From the NCBI RefSeq assembly GCF_016587435.1, contig NZ_BNJJ01000034.1, forward strand, positions 1 through 64,000: a stretch of 64,000 nt of DNA. The letters are read 5' to 3'. The stretch comes from Dictyobacter formicarum. Lineage in GTDB: Bacteria; Chloroflexota; Ktedonobacteria; Ktedonobacterales; Ktedonobacteraceae. The notes beneath the pieces are model-generated. The model was not told where the DNA came from and searched no databases. It was given only the letters and a program-made list of their open reading frames with translations. The position numbers and the translations under genes are program-made. How positions within the stretch are numbered: position 1 is the stretch's first letter; every line of letters begins with the position of its first letter. Below are positions 53,804 to 62,924 of the stretch, one piece after another.

Positions 53804-54622
53804 TTAGCCTTTGAGTCCTCCGCTGATGCCTTTGACGAAGAAGCGCGAGACCAGCGTGTAAAGGGCAACCGCTGGTAGGGCATAGAGCATAGCGTAGGCG
53901 GCCAGTTGCCCATAGTTGACCTGTCCATAGCTACCAAAGAAAGTATAGATGTTGACCGATGCTGGCTCAAGTTCCTGCGTTTGCAGCAAGATGAGCGGGA
54001 CGAAGAAGTTGGTCCATGCTCCCAGGAAGCTCCAGACCGCGACCACTGAAATACCTGGTGCGCAGATTGGCAGCACCACGCGAATCAGGGCCGTGAAGGT
54101 CGAGGCGCCATCGATCCAGGCAGCTTCTTCTAATTCATAGGGCACCGAATCCAGGAAGTTTTTCATCAGCCAGATGCTGAAAGGGAGCGCGCTGGCGACA
54201 AAGAAAAGGATGACGCCCTGCAACGTGTCCACCAGGTTGAGGGTGACATACATGGCGTAGAGGGGCGTGACCAGCGCCAGGATCGGGAGCGCACTGGCGA
54301 AGAGTACGCCCAGCATCAGGGTGTTCTTGAAGCGAAATTGAAAGCGCGATAGCGGATAGGCGGCCAGACCTGATAGGATGACGACCAGCACCATGGTGCT
54401 GATGGCCATGATGGCACTATTTGTGAAAGGCGGGATGACCACTCCATTGGTGAGAATGGTGGTATAGTTGGCCAGGCTGGGTGTAGCAGGCCATTTGACG
54501 GCCAGGGTCGCAGCTGGATTAATGCTTGCCAATACAGGCCAGAGCAACGGCACCAGGAAGTAGAGTCCCACCAGTGTCAGAAAAATATAAATGACCGTGG
54601 AAATAAGCGCTCGACGAAACAT
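53804..54622 (-). CDS. Sugar ABC transporter permease (MalG type)
   Basis: 272 aa with six membrane spans. The EAA loop that docks the ATPase is EEAAWIDGASTFTALIRVVLPICAPG. The C-terminus (VSRFFVKGISGGLKG) is the standard end of this permease class. It pairs with the permease gene 18 bp upstream. GAGAGG precedes the ATG. Confidence 0.93.
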   Translation of the reverse strand: MFRRALISTVIYIFLTLVGLYFLVPLLWPVLASINPAATLAVKWPATPSLANYTTILTNGVVIPPFTNSAIMAISTMVLVVILSGLAAYPLSRFQFRFKNTLMLGVLFASALPILALVTPLYAMYVTLNLVDTLQGVILFFVASALPFSIWLMKNFLDSVPYELEEAAWIDGASTFTALIRVVLPICAPGISVVAVWSFLGAWTNFFVPLILLQTQELEPASVNIYTFFGSYGQVNYGQLAAYAMLYALPAVALYTLVSRFFVKGISGGLKG

Positions 54623-54640
54623 GCAAACCTCTCTTAACGA

Positions 54641-55591
54641 CTATAAATCCACACGCAAAATGCGTGTATAGATTAAAGATAAGATGGCCCCGGCCGCAAT
54701 AATCAGGAGTGCAATGGCGCTGCCATAACCAATCTGATAGAACTGGAAGGCCTGCCGATATTGATAAATGGTCATCAGCTCTGTATTGGCATTGCTGCCC
54801 GCTGTGAGTACATAGACCAGGGTGAAGTCTGAGAGCGTGGCCAGGGTAATCAGTAAGAGATCGGTGCCGATGGCTCCTCTAATTAAGGGAATGATAATAT
54901 AGCGGAGCGTGGTCCAGTTGCTTGCGCCATCGATCGCGGAGGCCTCTAGCAGTTCCTGGGGAATGCTTTCGAGCGCGGATGCATAGAGCAACATCGAAAA
55001 GGCCGTGCCACGCCAGATGTTGGCAATGATGACCATCGTCATCGGATATTCCTGTATCCAGGCATGTTTCGGTAGCCCGAAGGTTGAAAAAATCGTATTG
55101 AGTAAGCCGGGGTCCAGCACACTTTGTGGCCCACCTGCCAGGAAGGCGCTCCACACGAAGCCCGCGACCACATCTGGAATAACCCAGGCGGCCACAATAA
55201 TCGCGCCCAGCACTGATTTAAAAACGACATTGCGACGGCGCATCAGCAGGGCCAGCAGCAGTCCCAGGCCAGCCTGACCGATCAGGGCCGAAAAGATCAG
55301 GTAGGTCAGTGAGACGCGGAAGGCGTTGAAAAATTCACCGTCGCGGAAGATATGCGCGAAGTTATCGAAGCCGACAAATTGAGGGGTGTCCGCTCCCACG
55401 CCTGTCAGGGCCATATTTGTCAGAGAAACGTAGACCGACCAGATTGCTGGTCCCAGCATAAAAACGGCAATTACCAGGAATGCGGGCGCCATAAACAACA
55501 GGCTAATGCGTAACTGCCTGTTGCGTTTGCGCCTGGTAGTACGCGTCGAGAGATCGATTGCCTGCGCTGGCGTTTGGGTGTCCACCTGCAT
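54641..55591 (-). CDS. Sugar ABC transporter permease (MalF type)
   Basis: 316 aa with six membrane spans after a basic N-terminus (TRRKRNRQLRISLLFMAPAFL). The EAA loop reads LLEASAIDGASNWTTLRYIIIPLIRG. It forms the channel together with the downstream MalG-type subunit. The gene follows the binding protein with a hairpin between them, typical of operons that express the binding protein in excess. Confidence 0.93.
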   Translation of the reverse strand: MQVDTQTPAQAIDLSTRTTRRKRNRQLRISLLFMAPAFLVIAVFMLGPAIWSVYVSLTNMALTGVGADTPQFVGFDNFAHIFRDGEFFNAFRVSLTYLIFSALIGQAGLGLLLALLMRRRNVVFKSVLGAIIVAAWVIPDVVAGFVWSAFLAGGPQSVLDPGLLNTIFSTFGLPKHAWIQEYPMTMVIIANIWRGTAFSMLLYASALESIPQELLEASAIDGASNWTTLRYIIIPLIRGAIGTDLLLITLATLSDFTLVYVLTAGSNANTELMTIYQYRQAFQFYQIGYGSAIALLIIAAGAILSLIYTRILRVDL

Positions 55592-55685
55592 ACAAATTCT
55601 CCTGCATCAATGGGAAGAGCGATAGGCCAGACGATCTATTGATCGTGGCCCATCGCCGTTACTGCCATAGAGTATTGGCTATGAC

Positions 55686-55718
55686 TGAATTGAAGAAGGG
55701 TGATCCTTCTTCAATTCA
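55686..55718 (-). terminator. Intercistronic hairpin after the binding-protein gene
   Basis: TGAATTGAAGAAGG and CCTTCTTCAATTCA form a perfect 14-bp stem 10 bp past the binding-protein stop. Without a following T tract it more likely stabilises or partially ends the upstream message. Confidence 0.7.
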
Positions 55719-55727
55719 GGCGTTCCG

Positions 55728-57104
55728 TCACGGATGTTTTTCGGTCTTATCTGCACCTGCTATCGTCTCTACCGATTGTGAGAAGGCTGACATGGCATCA
55801 TCGGCTGACTTGCCACTCATAACCTGCTGCATCGCGTTGTCGATCTGGACAGAAATTTTCGGATAAGCCGGGAAGCCAGGGCGGAACTGGGTGAACTGCA
55901 CCAGCTGGGTGTAGAACGGGAAGTTAGGCAACGCGCTATACTCAGGCAGTTGTGCGATATCTTTACGAGGAGCGATACCATTGGTCTGAACGTCGTATTT
56001 GCCTAACAGGTCTTTGGCGAAGGCCTCTTTAATGACAGTGAAGGCCTGGTCTTTGTGGGCGGAACGGGCCGCGATCGAGTATGCCCAACCACCGGACAGC
56101 GTGACATATTTGGGGTCTTGACCAAACTGGGTAGGCATTTTGGCCAGACCCATGGTGTCTTTCCACTGTGGCCATGGTGTGGAACCACCGGGTTCCCAGG
56201 TGCCGCCCAGCCATGAGCCATCAATGTCGATCGCTAGTTTGCCCTGTGGGATCAACTGCTGGGACACCGTGTTGCCAGCGGTGGTGCTCAGGGTAATGTC
56301 GTTGGTCGGTCCCAGTAAGTTGGCTGGATTGTAGACCTGTTTGACGAAGTTCAGAGCATCTTTAAAGCCTGTGCTGGAAGAAACCCACTTGCTGTTCTGG
56401 TAATTGTAGAGGGTGTCTTTGGTGCCGTAGAGCAGCATCTCGAAACCCTGCATGGTCGAAGCCTCGTCCATGGGCACACCAGAATACAGGTTCATGGGAA
56501 TAACGCCAGGGACTTTCTTCTTGATGGTGTTGGCGGCGGACAGGATATCAGCCCAGTTGTTTGGCTGCCAGGTTGTAGGCAGGCCAGCCTTCTTGAAGAT
56601 ATCCTTGTTGTACCAGACTGCGCGCACGTCTGTGCCATCCATGACCCCATAGTTCTTCCCATTGAAGGTGGTGATCTTCTGCATGCTGGGGAACCACTGA
56701 TCTTTGTAGTCAGGCCAGCCATTCAGGTAAGAATCCATGGGAGTCAGGTAGCCAGCGGTGACGTCGGAGCCAACCAGGAAGCTATCCTCTCGCACAATAT
56801 CGGGTGCGTTATTTGAACGCAGCATCAGGTCCAGTTTAGTATAGTAGCTGCCTTCATCTGCGACAATCGGCATCAGTTTTATTTTGATATTGGGGTGGGC
56901 GGCCTCAATTTTGGTCTTGGCGCTCTTCCACCACTCTTCCTCATGATAAGGTGGCGGACCAAATTGCTGATAAGCCACAGTAATAGTGACCGGCCCGTTA
57001 CCGCCTGAGCTTGTAGAGCCACCGCAGGCCTGGAGTAGGGGGACCAGGCAGAACAGCAGGGCTACCAGTGAAAATAGACGTATGGATCGCGTTGATTTTT
57101 TCAC
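55728..57104 (-). CDS. Extracellular sugar-binding lipoprotein of ABC transporter
   Basis: 458 aa from GTG 57104, chosen because AAAGGAG lies 8 nt upstream and a lipoprotein signal begins at once (KKSTRSIRLFSLVALLFCLVPLLQAC, lipobox LQAC). The mature part is a cluster B/MalE-like binding protein (VTITVAYQQFGPPPYHEEEWWKSAKTKIEAAHPNIKI ... MQGFEMLLYG). It captures a sugar outside and delivers it to the two permeases. The sugar is unknown. Confidence 0.9.
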   Translation of the reverse strand: MKKSTRSIRLFSLVALLFCLVPLLQACGGSTSSGGNGPVTITVAYQQFGPPPYHEEEWWKSAKTKIEAAHPNIKIKLMPIVADEGSYYTKLDLMLRSNNAPDIVREDSFLVGSDVTAGYLTPMDSYLNGWPDYKDQWFPSMQKITTFNGKNYGVMDGTDVRAVWYNKDIFKKAGLPTTWQPNNWADILSAANTIKKKVPGVIPMNLYSGVPMDEASTMQGFEMLLYGTKDTLYNYQNSKWVSSSTGFKDALNFVKQVYNPANLLGPTNDITLSTTAGNTVSQQLIPQGKLAIDIDGSWLGGTWEPGGSTPWPQWKDTMGLAKMPTQFGQDPKYVTLSGGWAYSIAARSAHKDQAFTVIKEAFAKDLLGKYDVQTNGIAPRKDIAQLPEYSALPNFPFYTQLVQFTQFRPGFPAYPKISVQIDNAMQQVMSGKSADDAMSAFSQSVETIAGADKTEKHP

Positions 57105-57285
57105 GAGGCACTCCTTTGCTCGGACATATAAAGAATCATCAAGTACAACAGTGTTCATGATAAGTACGCGAATGCGATGCGGTGAGCGTGTATATATCCG
57201 CATCAATGAAGATGGCGCTGGCGCTGCGCTTATAGTTCTCCCAGATAAACTATCTGTTTCCCTCCTTTCATGCATAGAATAGAAT

Positions 57286-57849
57286 TTAACTTTCGACGTT
57301 AATCGAGATGTCAAATTGACCATTGTCGATAGCAACAGCGTGCCGCGATATATTGGAATGCCCGGCTGGGAGGGTCGGGCAAGTAAACTTTCCGCGCATA
57401 TGATCGATGCCAGGGCTGGTAGTTGGTTCATCTGTCTGGATGACCAGAGAGCAGGAGAGAGAGGGGATGAGCGCTAAGTCCCAGTATTGCTTGTCTAGAG
57501 TAATCCTCACATCTCCGCCATTGATTTGATTTGTGAGTGTATACGTTGCTGGCCCGGTGTAACCATAAAATACAATGATAAGAGAGCGCTCCGCATCCAC
57601 GATGTCAATTGTAAATTCTTTATGTCCGTGTCTGAGTTTAGAAATAGTCGCCGCCGATTGTAGTTGATAGTGTTGTTGCTCTTTATCTGAAAAAGAGAAA
57701 TTGGTCTGCGACAATCCTGCTGACACGGTATGAATGGCTGTGGGTGTGGCTACAGGGATAACTGCTGCAGTATTTATGTTTGTCGTGCAGGATGTGAAAC
57801 ACATGAGAGATACGATCAAACATAAATAGAGACTCCATTGTTCCTTCAT
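57286..57849 (-). CDS. Lipoprotein, unknown function
   Basis: 187 aa from the ATG at 57849 (GGAG 9-10 nt upstream), with the signal KEQWSLYLCLIVSLMCFTSC and a lipobox ending in Cys20. The mature part is beta-rich and polar (HKEFTIDIVDAERSLIIVFYGYTGPATYTL). It precedes the sugar-binding gene by 181 bp on the same strand and may be transcribed with it. No family recognised. Confidence 0.7.
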   Translation of the reverse strand: MKEQWSLYLCLIVSLMCFTSCTTNINTAAVIPVATPTAIHTVSAGLSQTNFSFSDKEQQHYQLQSAATISKLRHGHKEFTIDIVDAERSLIIVFYGYTGPATYTLTNQINGGDVRITLDKQYWDLALIPSLSCSLVIQTDEPTTSPGIDHMRGKFTCPTLPAGHSNISRHAVAIDNGQFDISINVES

Positions 57850-58191
57850 CGGTGCTGCTCCAGTCAAACCTGTGACGCATACTCTTCTGTTTAGTATGCC
57901 TAGAAGTGAACTACACTGTCCACTTGCATACAATAGCTTGTAGATGAGATAGTACACTAGTGTATGTTTGTATGTCAAGGGAAATAGAGATTAAATTGCA
58001 ATAAAAAGTTTCTCTTCGCTTAGCATAGCCTATGTTTTGAAAGTTTTCAATCATCTCTATGCTATAGTATTCTATGATATGTGCTGCAAAAGCAAAGGCA
58101 GGGGGATATCTTCAGGCACAAAGAGAGCACACTGTGCTCTTGAGTTTTCCCCAACTGCCGCTAACGTAGGTGGCATAAAATAAGAGGTGTA

Positions 58192-58233
58192 TTGACGCTT
58201 CTACACACTATGGTATATACTCTATACTATACC
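58192..58233 (+). promoter_or_regulatory. Promoter with overlapping inverted repeat before the GntR/LacI-type gene
   Basis: TTGACG at 58192-58197 is followed after 16-18 nt by TATATA/TATACT. The imperfect palindrome GGTATA...TATACC (58212-58233) covers the -10 region, a plausible operator for autoregulation. A second palindrome TACACTAGTGTA (58212 minus 259, at 57953-57964) lies nearer the divergent lipoprotein gene. Confidence 0.45.
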
Positions 58234-58273
58234 GCAGGCAGAGCTAACTTTATTAATTACAAGGAAAGAATCT

Positions 58274-59578
58274 TTGAGTTCAGCGCAAGAACAAGAGCCA
58301 CAATTACCCTTGTATCGTCGAATTGCTCAAAGCATCCACCAGGATATAGTACAGCGTAGCCTGGTGGCACACACCAAGATACCTTCTGAGGTTGAGCTTG
58401 CCAGGCAGTTTGGCGTCAGTCATGGGACCATAACGAAGGCGTTAGAAGCACTTGTGCGCGCAGGGGTGCTCTATCGCCAGCGACCGCAGGGCACATTTGT
58501 TGCTGAGATAGCAGCGCCTTACGAGACTGCCGCTGTTGCGGCACAGAATTCGGCTAACACTGAAGAGAAGCGCGTTGAACCATCCTCTGTAACCTTCCAC
58601 GTGCCCAGTCATACCGCTTTTGTGGGCATCGTGATTCCTCATCTTGGCACTGATTTTCTGGATGGTATGGTGCTGGGCGTCGAGTCAATGACGCGTTCAT
58701 TTGGGTATGGCTTGAGCTTTGGTTACTCCGAGGATGATGAGGGTCTGGAGCGCTATCATATCGAACAATTTCTGCGCCAGAACGTAGCGGGCATGATTAT
58801 TTATCCCTGTGATCATCGAGTGATCGAACGCGATGGTGGCTATATTTCTACGCCCGAGGGCAAAGATCGCATCGCCCTCCTGCGTACCCTGCAGGCTCGG
58901 CAGATCCCCTTTGTGCTACTTGATCGTTATGTGCCAGAGATCGAGGCCAGCTATGTGGTCTCGGATGATTTTACGGCGGGCTATGCTTCGACCCAGCATC
59001 TGATCAAACTTGGCCATCAACGGATAGGTTTTGTTTCCGTCAATTATCTGGTGACCAGTAGCGCTGCCCGCCGCGCGGGCTACTTGCAGTGTATGCGCGA
59101 TCACCACCTGCCGGTTGATGAACATTTGCTCCTGGATTCGCTGTTGCACGCCTATCCCTCCGCGCATAATCATTATGCTCTGGTTGAAGAGTGTTGTTCC
59201 GAGGATGCGCAGTGCCTGCTTGCCTATTTACAGCATCCTCAACGGCCAACGGCACTGATAACGATGAACGATTATCTGGCGGTACAGGTCTTTTGTATGC
59301 TTGAACGTACATCATTGCGCGTACCGGAGGACCTGGCGCTGGTGTGTAGCGGTGGTAGTAATCGCCTCAGTTCTATGATGCGCGTGCCGTTGACGACGGT
59401 CGTACAGCCCGTTGGTGAGATTGGCCGCCAGAGCGCCTATCTCCTGCATAATCGGATCTCGCAGCGCTTCTCAACCAATCGCCAGCTCAAGTTACCTGTG
59501 AGCCTGCTGGTGCGCAAGAGTTGTGGCTCGACCGCCCACTCAATTGTGCAGGCGTTACCTTTGCCGGCCGAGCGTTAA
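58274..59578 (+). CDS. GntR-type winged helix fused to LacI-type sugar-sensing domain
   Basis: 434 aa. Residues 10-82 are a GntR winged helix (LYRRIAQSIHQDIVQRSLVAHTKIPSEVELARQFGVSHGTITKALEAL). Residues of about 113-425 are a periplasmic-binding-protein-like domain as in LacI/AraR (VGIVIPHLGTDFLDGMVLGVESM; AGYASTQHLIKLGHQRIGFVS). It starts at TTG with AAGGAAAG about 6 nt upstream. The AraR-like architecture and divergent position point to control of the sugar ABC operon. Confidence 0.9.
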   Translation: MSSAQEQEPQLPLYRRIAQSIHQDIVQRSLVAHTKIPSEVELARQFGVSHGTITKALEALVRAGVLYRQRPQGTFVAEIAAPYETAAVAAQNSANTEEKRVEPSSVTFHVPSHTAFVGIVIPHLGTDFLDGMVLGVESMTRSFGYGLSFGYSEDDEGLERYHIEQFLRQNVAGMIIYPCDHRVIERDGGYISTPEGKDRIALLRTLQARQIPFVLLDRYVPEIEASYVVSDDFTAGYASTQHLIKLGHQRIGFVSVNYLVTSSAARRAGYLQCMRDHHLPVDEHLLLDSLLHAYPSAHNHYALVEECCSEDAQCLLAYLQHPQRPTALITMNDYLAVQVFCMLERTSLRVPEDLALVCSGGSNRLSSMMRVPLTTVVQPVGEIGRQSAYLLHNRISQRFSTNRQLKLPVSLLVRKSCGSTAHSIVQALPLPAER

Positions 59579-59627
59579 CACCGCAATATTTCCTTTCATC
59601 CCGATATGCGGAAAAAAACAAGAAACG

Positions 59628-59716
59628 CCGTAGGTGCGCCCCTTGCGGGCGCTTCAATCCTCGCCGCACGTCAACCGTAGGTGCGCCCCTTGCGGGCGCT
59701 TCAATCCTCGTCGCAC
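59628..59716. repeat. Tandem CTTGC-hairpin repeat, 47-bp period
   Basis: CCGTAGGTGCGCCCCTTGCG... occurs at 59628-59669 and 59675-59716 (42-bp unit, one difference near its end). Each unit has a GCGCCC-CTTGC-GGGCGC hairpin. The right end, GCACCTAC, is inverted to the unit start and supplies the stop codon of the adjacent minus-strand gene. Confidence 0.8.
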
Positions 59717-60496
59717 CTACAAGTCCTTCAATAAGGCGGCGAAGCCTTCCAGGGAGGCACGGCCAACCGGGCGTCCCAACCGCTCGCTCTGGTAGATTGC
59801 CTGTACCTGTTGCAACAAGGGCCGGTATTGTTCTGGTAGATGGGTGAGGCCCCAACTGACTCCGTCGCGCTTCGACAGGAAGTGGCCATCGCGCAGATAG
59901 GCCAGGCCACGACTGGCATCCAACACAAAGGTGATAGGATCTTGCAGCGGGTGCGCCTGAATTTCTTGCAAATAGTGTATGAGGGTGGTTCGAAAAACTG
60001 ACTCTGGGATCGCTGGAATGGCCTCAGCAAGCGGTTTCCCATAGAGGCAGATGCCATACTGCCGGAGGGCGGCCAGTTCGATGATCAGTCGATCGCTTGA
60101 TGGTGTGGGTCCGTTCCATTGCTGCCCGTTCGCGTTGTGCAGGGTGCGTTGATAATGCTCGCGCAGCCTCTCATCATAATGCCACTCAATTGGTAGCGGC
60201 TGTGGCAGGTTATGGATCGCCTGTTCCACCACAAATGTAATATCCAGCGGTGCGGGGGCACGCGAAACACGCAGTAGCAACTCGATGATTTTGCGTCTGT
60301 TCTCCGCCTCCACTTCCCGTGCAGTTACCACCAGCAAATTGATATCGCTGCGTTCGGGATTAAAGCCGCCGGCGGCCAGCGAGCCTCCTAGATAGATTCC
60401 AAGGAGATTTTCGCCCAGCAGTTGCTGAAATTCTGTCAGCACGGTTTTAACTTCGGCCTTGACTACTTTGGAACAGTTGATCCAGTTATAATCCAT
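59717..60496 (-). CDS. Aminoglycoside-nucleotidyltransferase-like protein with altered active site
   Basis: 259 aa with the two-domain layout of ANT(3'')/ANT(9)-like enzymes: N-terminal GGSLAAGGFNPERSDINLLVV and a C-terminal helical domain (FVLDASRGLAYLRDGHFLSKRDGVSWGLTHL). The catalytic DxD pair is Asp51-Ile-Asn53; the second Asp is lost, which should weaken metal binding. The last codons read LLKDL followed by TAG inside a repeat. A drug-resistance role should not be assumed. Confidence 0.8.
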   Translation of the reverse strand: MDYNWINCSKVVKAEVKTVLTEFQQLLGENLLGIYLGGSLAAGGFNPERSDINLLVVTAREVEAENRRKIIELLLRVSRAPAPLDITFVVEQAIHNLPQPLPIEWHYDERLREHYQRTLHNANGQQWNGPTPSSDRLIIELAALRQYGICLYGKPLAEAIPAIPESVFRTTLIHYLQEIQAHPLQDPITFVLDASRGLAYLRDGHFLSKRDGVSWGLTHLPEQYRPLLQQVQAIYQSERLGRPVGRASLEGFAALLKDL

Positions 60497-60692
60497 AATG
60501 TATTCTATTGCCTTTCAAGGGTCTATTTGTGGATATGCGCTGCTTACGACGCCTGCAGGGGACGAAAGCAGTTGCATCCAGTCTCCCTTGCTCTGTTATC
60601 GTTATTCAATTCTACGAGATGATGTAGAGCTATGGCAAGGAATCATCATAGAACTGCTGGCGCAAAATGCGCGTGAGCCAGCCAGCCATCCA

Positions 60693-60905
60693 TTATGGCA
60701 GGGTGCTTTTTTGTTCTTCGTCGAGTGTGTAATTTTTGGCGAAAAAGGTACTTTTCCAGATGCGGGCTGAGGCAGGCGTGCAGCCAACAATCCTGGCTAA
60801 TTCTTGAGGACTGAGGGAAGGATTTTCACGGAGTAGTGCGTGCAAGCGTTGTTTGGCGTTGAGTTTTGTGGGCTGCCAGCGTCTTGGATATCTGTTACTT
60901 GTCAT
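60693..60905 (-). CDS. Small helix-turn-helix protein
   Basis: 70 aa from the ATG at 60905, with GGAGACAC about 10 nt upstream. Its core LNAKQRLHALLRENPSLSPQELARIVGCTPASARIWKSTFF is a helix-turn-helix of the kind found in small DNA-binding regulators. A longer in-frame start (61214) would cross the end of the next gene and adds sequence without family character. Confidence 0.5.
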   Translation of the reverse strand: MTSNRYPRRWQPTKLNAKQRLHALLRENPSLSPQELARIVGCTPASARIWKSTFFAKNYTLDEEQKSTLP

Positions 60906-61182
60906 ATTAATGTGTCTCCTGCTGCAGTATTGACTGTATATTGACATACCCAGAGGAAAATAGCAAGAGAAGAATAAGCGGCATATCTTGTGTTGCTTGA
61001 ATATTGTTGTCTTGAATATAGTATATGGCAATGTGTGGTTTATTGCTGCATATCCGTGAAGCGGTGACTTTCGATCACTTGCTATCCCTCTGTCTCTCAC
61101 AGGACTGGCAGGATAAAAATGTGGCTGCACACATGCTGTTGAGAGCATCTGTACAGCCAGTTTATGTATTTTTGGTGTCAAA

Positions 61183-62562
61183 TTAAATTGAGGGACCTGA
61201 GCTTCCGGTGTCATAGAGCGCGAAGTGTGAGAAGGCTACTTTGGCTGGAATGCCATTGTCACCACCCTGTAGCAGGAGATTGACCGAACCGGTATCGTAA
61301 GGAGCAGTGGAACTGCTATCATCACAGGTTGTGACTAGCTTCCCGTTCACGTATAACGTTATGCTGGTACCCTGGACAATGAGTGTTGTCTGAATCGATT
61401 TGTCCGGTTGTACTGTATTATCCAGCGAACCAGAGGCAAGATTGATTGCGGCATTGACTTCGCCGGGAGCATGATTGGCCGGTGGATCAACAACCTTCCT
61501 GATGGCATATTGTCCGGAGCTGGCGGCTATTTTTAATTCATATCCCCGAAAACCCTGGCTGGTAGGCATTGACTGGCGGCGGAAAAGCGCGCCGACGTAG
61601 GCCTGATTGTTGTCCTGGAGCTGAGTATACGTCATATCCAGCCGAAAATTGGCTACCGATTGGGCGCCTGGGACGTGCTCCAGAAAAATTTTGCCGTTGC
61701 CCTCGGACATCACCAGTGTATGTTTCTGGATCGAGGCCCCATAGCCAGCGGCCTGGAAAAGGTTCCAGTTATTATTATTATCGCCAAAATTGTCGTTAAT
61801 GATCGCTTTGCCCGTTGGCGCTGGTAGCGGAGTCTGACTCGCTGACGCCGTATTGCTTGAGCTAGAATGGCTGATCGGCGCCATCGCTGAACTAAGAGTG
61901 ACGGCGAGGATGCCGCATAAGGCCACCAGTACTACCAGTACAACGCCCAGAGCGATGAAAAGTGGATTGATGCGCCTCTTCGGCTTTCCCGGTGCCATAT
62001 AGGGAGGATAGCCAACCGGAGGAAGCGACTGCCCGTAGGCGGGTGGCTGCGTGTAGGATACAGGACCATTATGGCTGGTTATTCCTGCCCCTGGATACGT
62101 AGTATTACCTGCTGGTGGATAGATAGGTCCATTGATGGGAGGGTAGGGTCCGTTGGCTGGTGGATAAGCAGGTCCACTGGCGGGAGGGTAAGCAGGTTCA
62201 TTAGTGGTTGGATAAGAAGCGCCTGCACGTGGAAATTCTGCCAGGCCAGGTCGGGCTGCATCCTCCTGCACCATTTCTGCATGAGAATAAGGTTTTACGG
62301 GAGCGGGATAGGCAGATTGAGGAGGCTGCTGCTCCTCAGATGGCTGCACCCGGACGGTCTTTTCTCCAGCTGCAGCTGGCGCTTGAGATAATGCTGGCCG
62401 AGGTTCTGTAGGCTGCAACAATGACCCTGCTGGTGACGTGTCTGTTTCAGATGGCACCGCAGAGGCCGGTTCGCGACAAGGAGTCCCGCAGTTGCCGCAG
62501 AAGTTCTGCCCCGGCTGAACCTGTGTTCCACATTGAGGGCACAGACGTTTCGTGGTACTCAA
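61183..62562 (-). CDS. Zinc-ribbon, Pro-rich linker, membrane anchor and extracellular lectin-like domain
   Basis: 459 aa. A cytoplasmic zinc ribbon (CPQCGTQVQPGQNFCGNCGTP), a Pro/Tyr-rich linker with YPPANGPYPPINGP-type repeats, one membrane span (about 205-228, LFIALGVVLVVLVALCGILAVTL) and an outer domain (INDNFGDNNNNWNLFQAAGYGASIQKHTLVM...) of the concanavalin/LamG-like or DUF1080 shape. It starts at TTG with AGGAG 8 nt upstream. The architecture recurs in Chloroflexota; the role is unknown. Confidence 0.82.
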   Translation of the reverse strand: MSTTKRLCPQCGTQVQPGQNFCGNCGTPCREPASAVPSETDTSPAGSLLQPTEPRPALSQAPAAAGEKTVRVQPSEEQQPPQSAYPAPVKPYSHAEMVQEDAARPGLAEFPRAGASYPTTNEPAYPPASGPAYPPANGPYPPINGPIYPPAGNTTYPGAGITSHNGPVSYTQPPAYGQSLPPVGYPPYMAPGKPKRRINPLFIALGVVLVVLVALCGILAVTLSSAMAPISHSSSSNTASASQTPLPAPTGKAIINDNFGDNNNNWNLFQAAGYGASIQKHTLVMSEGNGKIFLEHVPGAQSVANFRLDMTYTQLQDNNQAYVGALFRRQSMPTSQGFRGYELKIAASSGQYAIRKVVDPPANHAPGEVNAAINLASGSLDNTVQPDKSIQTTLIVQGTSITLYVNGKLVTTCDDSSSTAPYDTGSVNLLLQGGDNGIPAKVAFSHFALYDTGSSGPSI

Positions 62563-62924
62563 TGAGATTACTCCTGACTATTTGTATGAGTCATTAGAAA
62601 AAGTGCTTTATAATTCCTAATGGGTATACACTGTTTTTCTAAAAAGAAATGAAATGAGCAATTATGATTATAGCAAACAAACCTCAAAAATAATAGACAA
62701 AGTACTTTCCTCATGTATAATGTGTAAGCCGTTTGAGTGTTTTTTTACATTCATCTAATTGTAATAGCTATTTTGCATGGTTTCTGTTATTCTAGGAGCA
62801 CCCATTCTTTCTCGCGCCAACGCGAACAAAGAATGGATGTGTCAGATATGATATACGTGCGGGGCCGTTGGCGCAGGCTCGTTATGCGCTGAAAGCGCTA
62901 TATTGAAGGAAAAGGATAGATTTC
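62563..62924. other. AT-rich gap with one hairpin
   Basis: This 362-bp region between divergent genes holds CCATTCTTT/AAAGAATGG (62802-62810 and 62828-62836) around a GCGC-rich loop, possibly a leader structure of the next gene. Nothing else is recognised. Confidence 0.45.

Noticed and set aside
59628..59716. Tandem 42-bp repeats as a CRISPR array
   Set aside because: Only two units with a 5-bp gap, a strong internal hairpin, no variable spacers and no cas genes.
60906..61214. N-terminal extension of the small HTH gene to 61214
   Set aside because: It would overlap the next gene and adds Cys/Phe-rich sequence with no family character; a good ribosome site lies before 60905.
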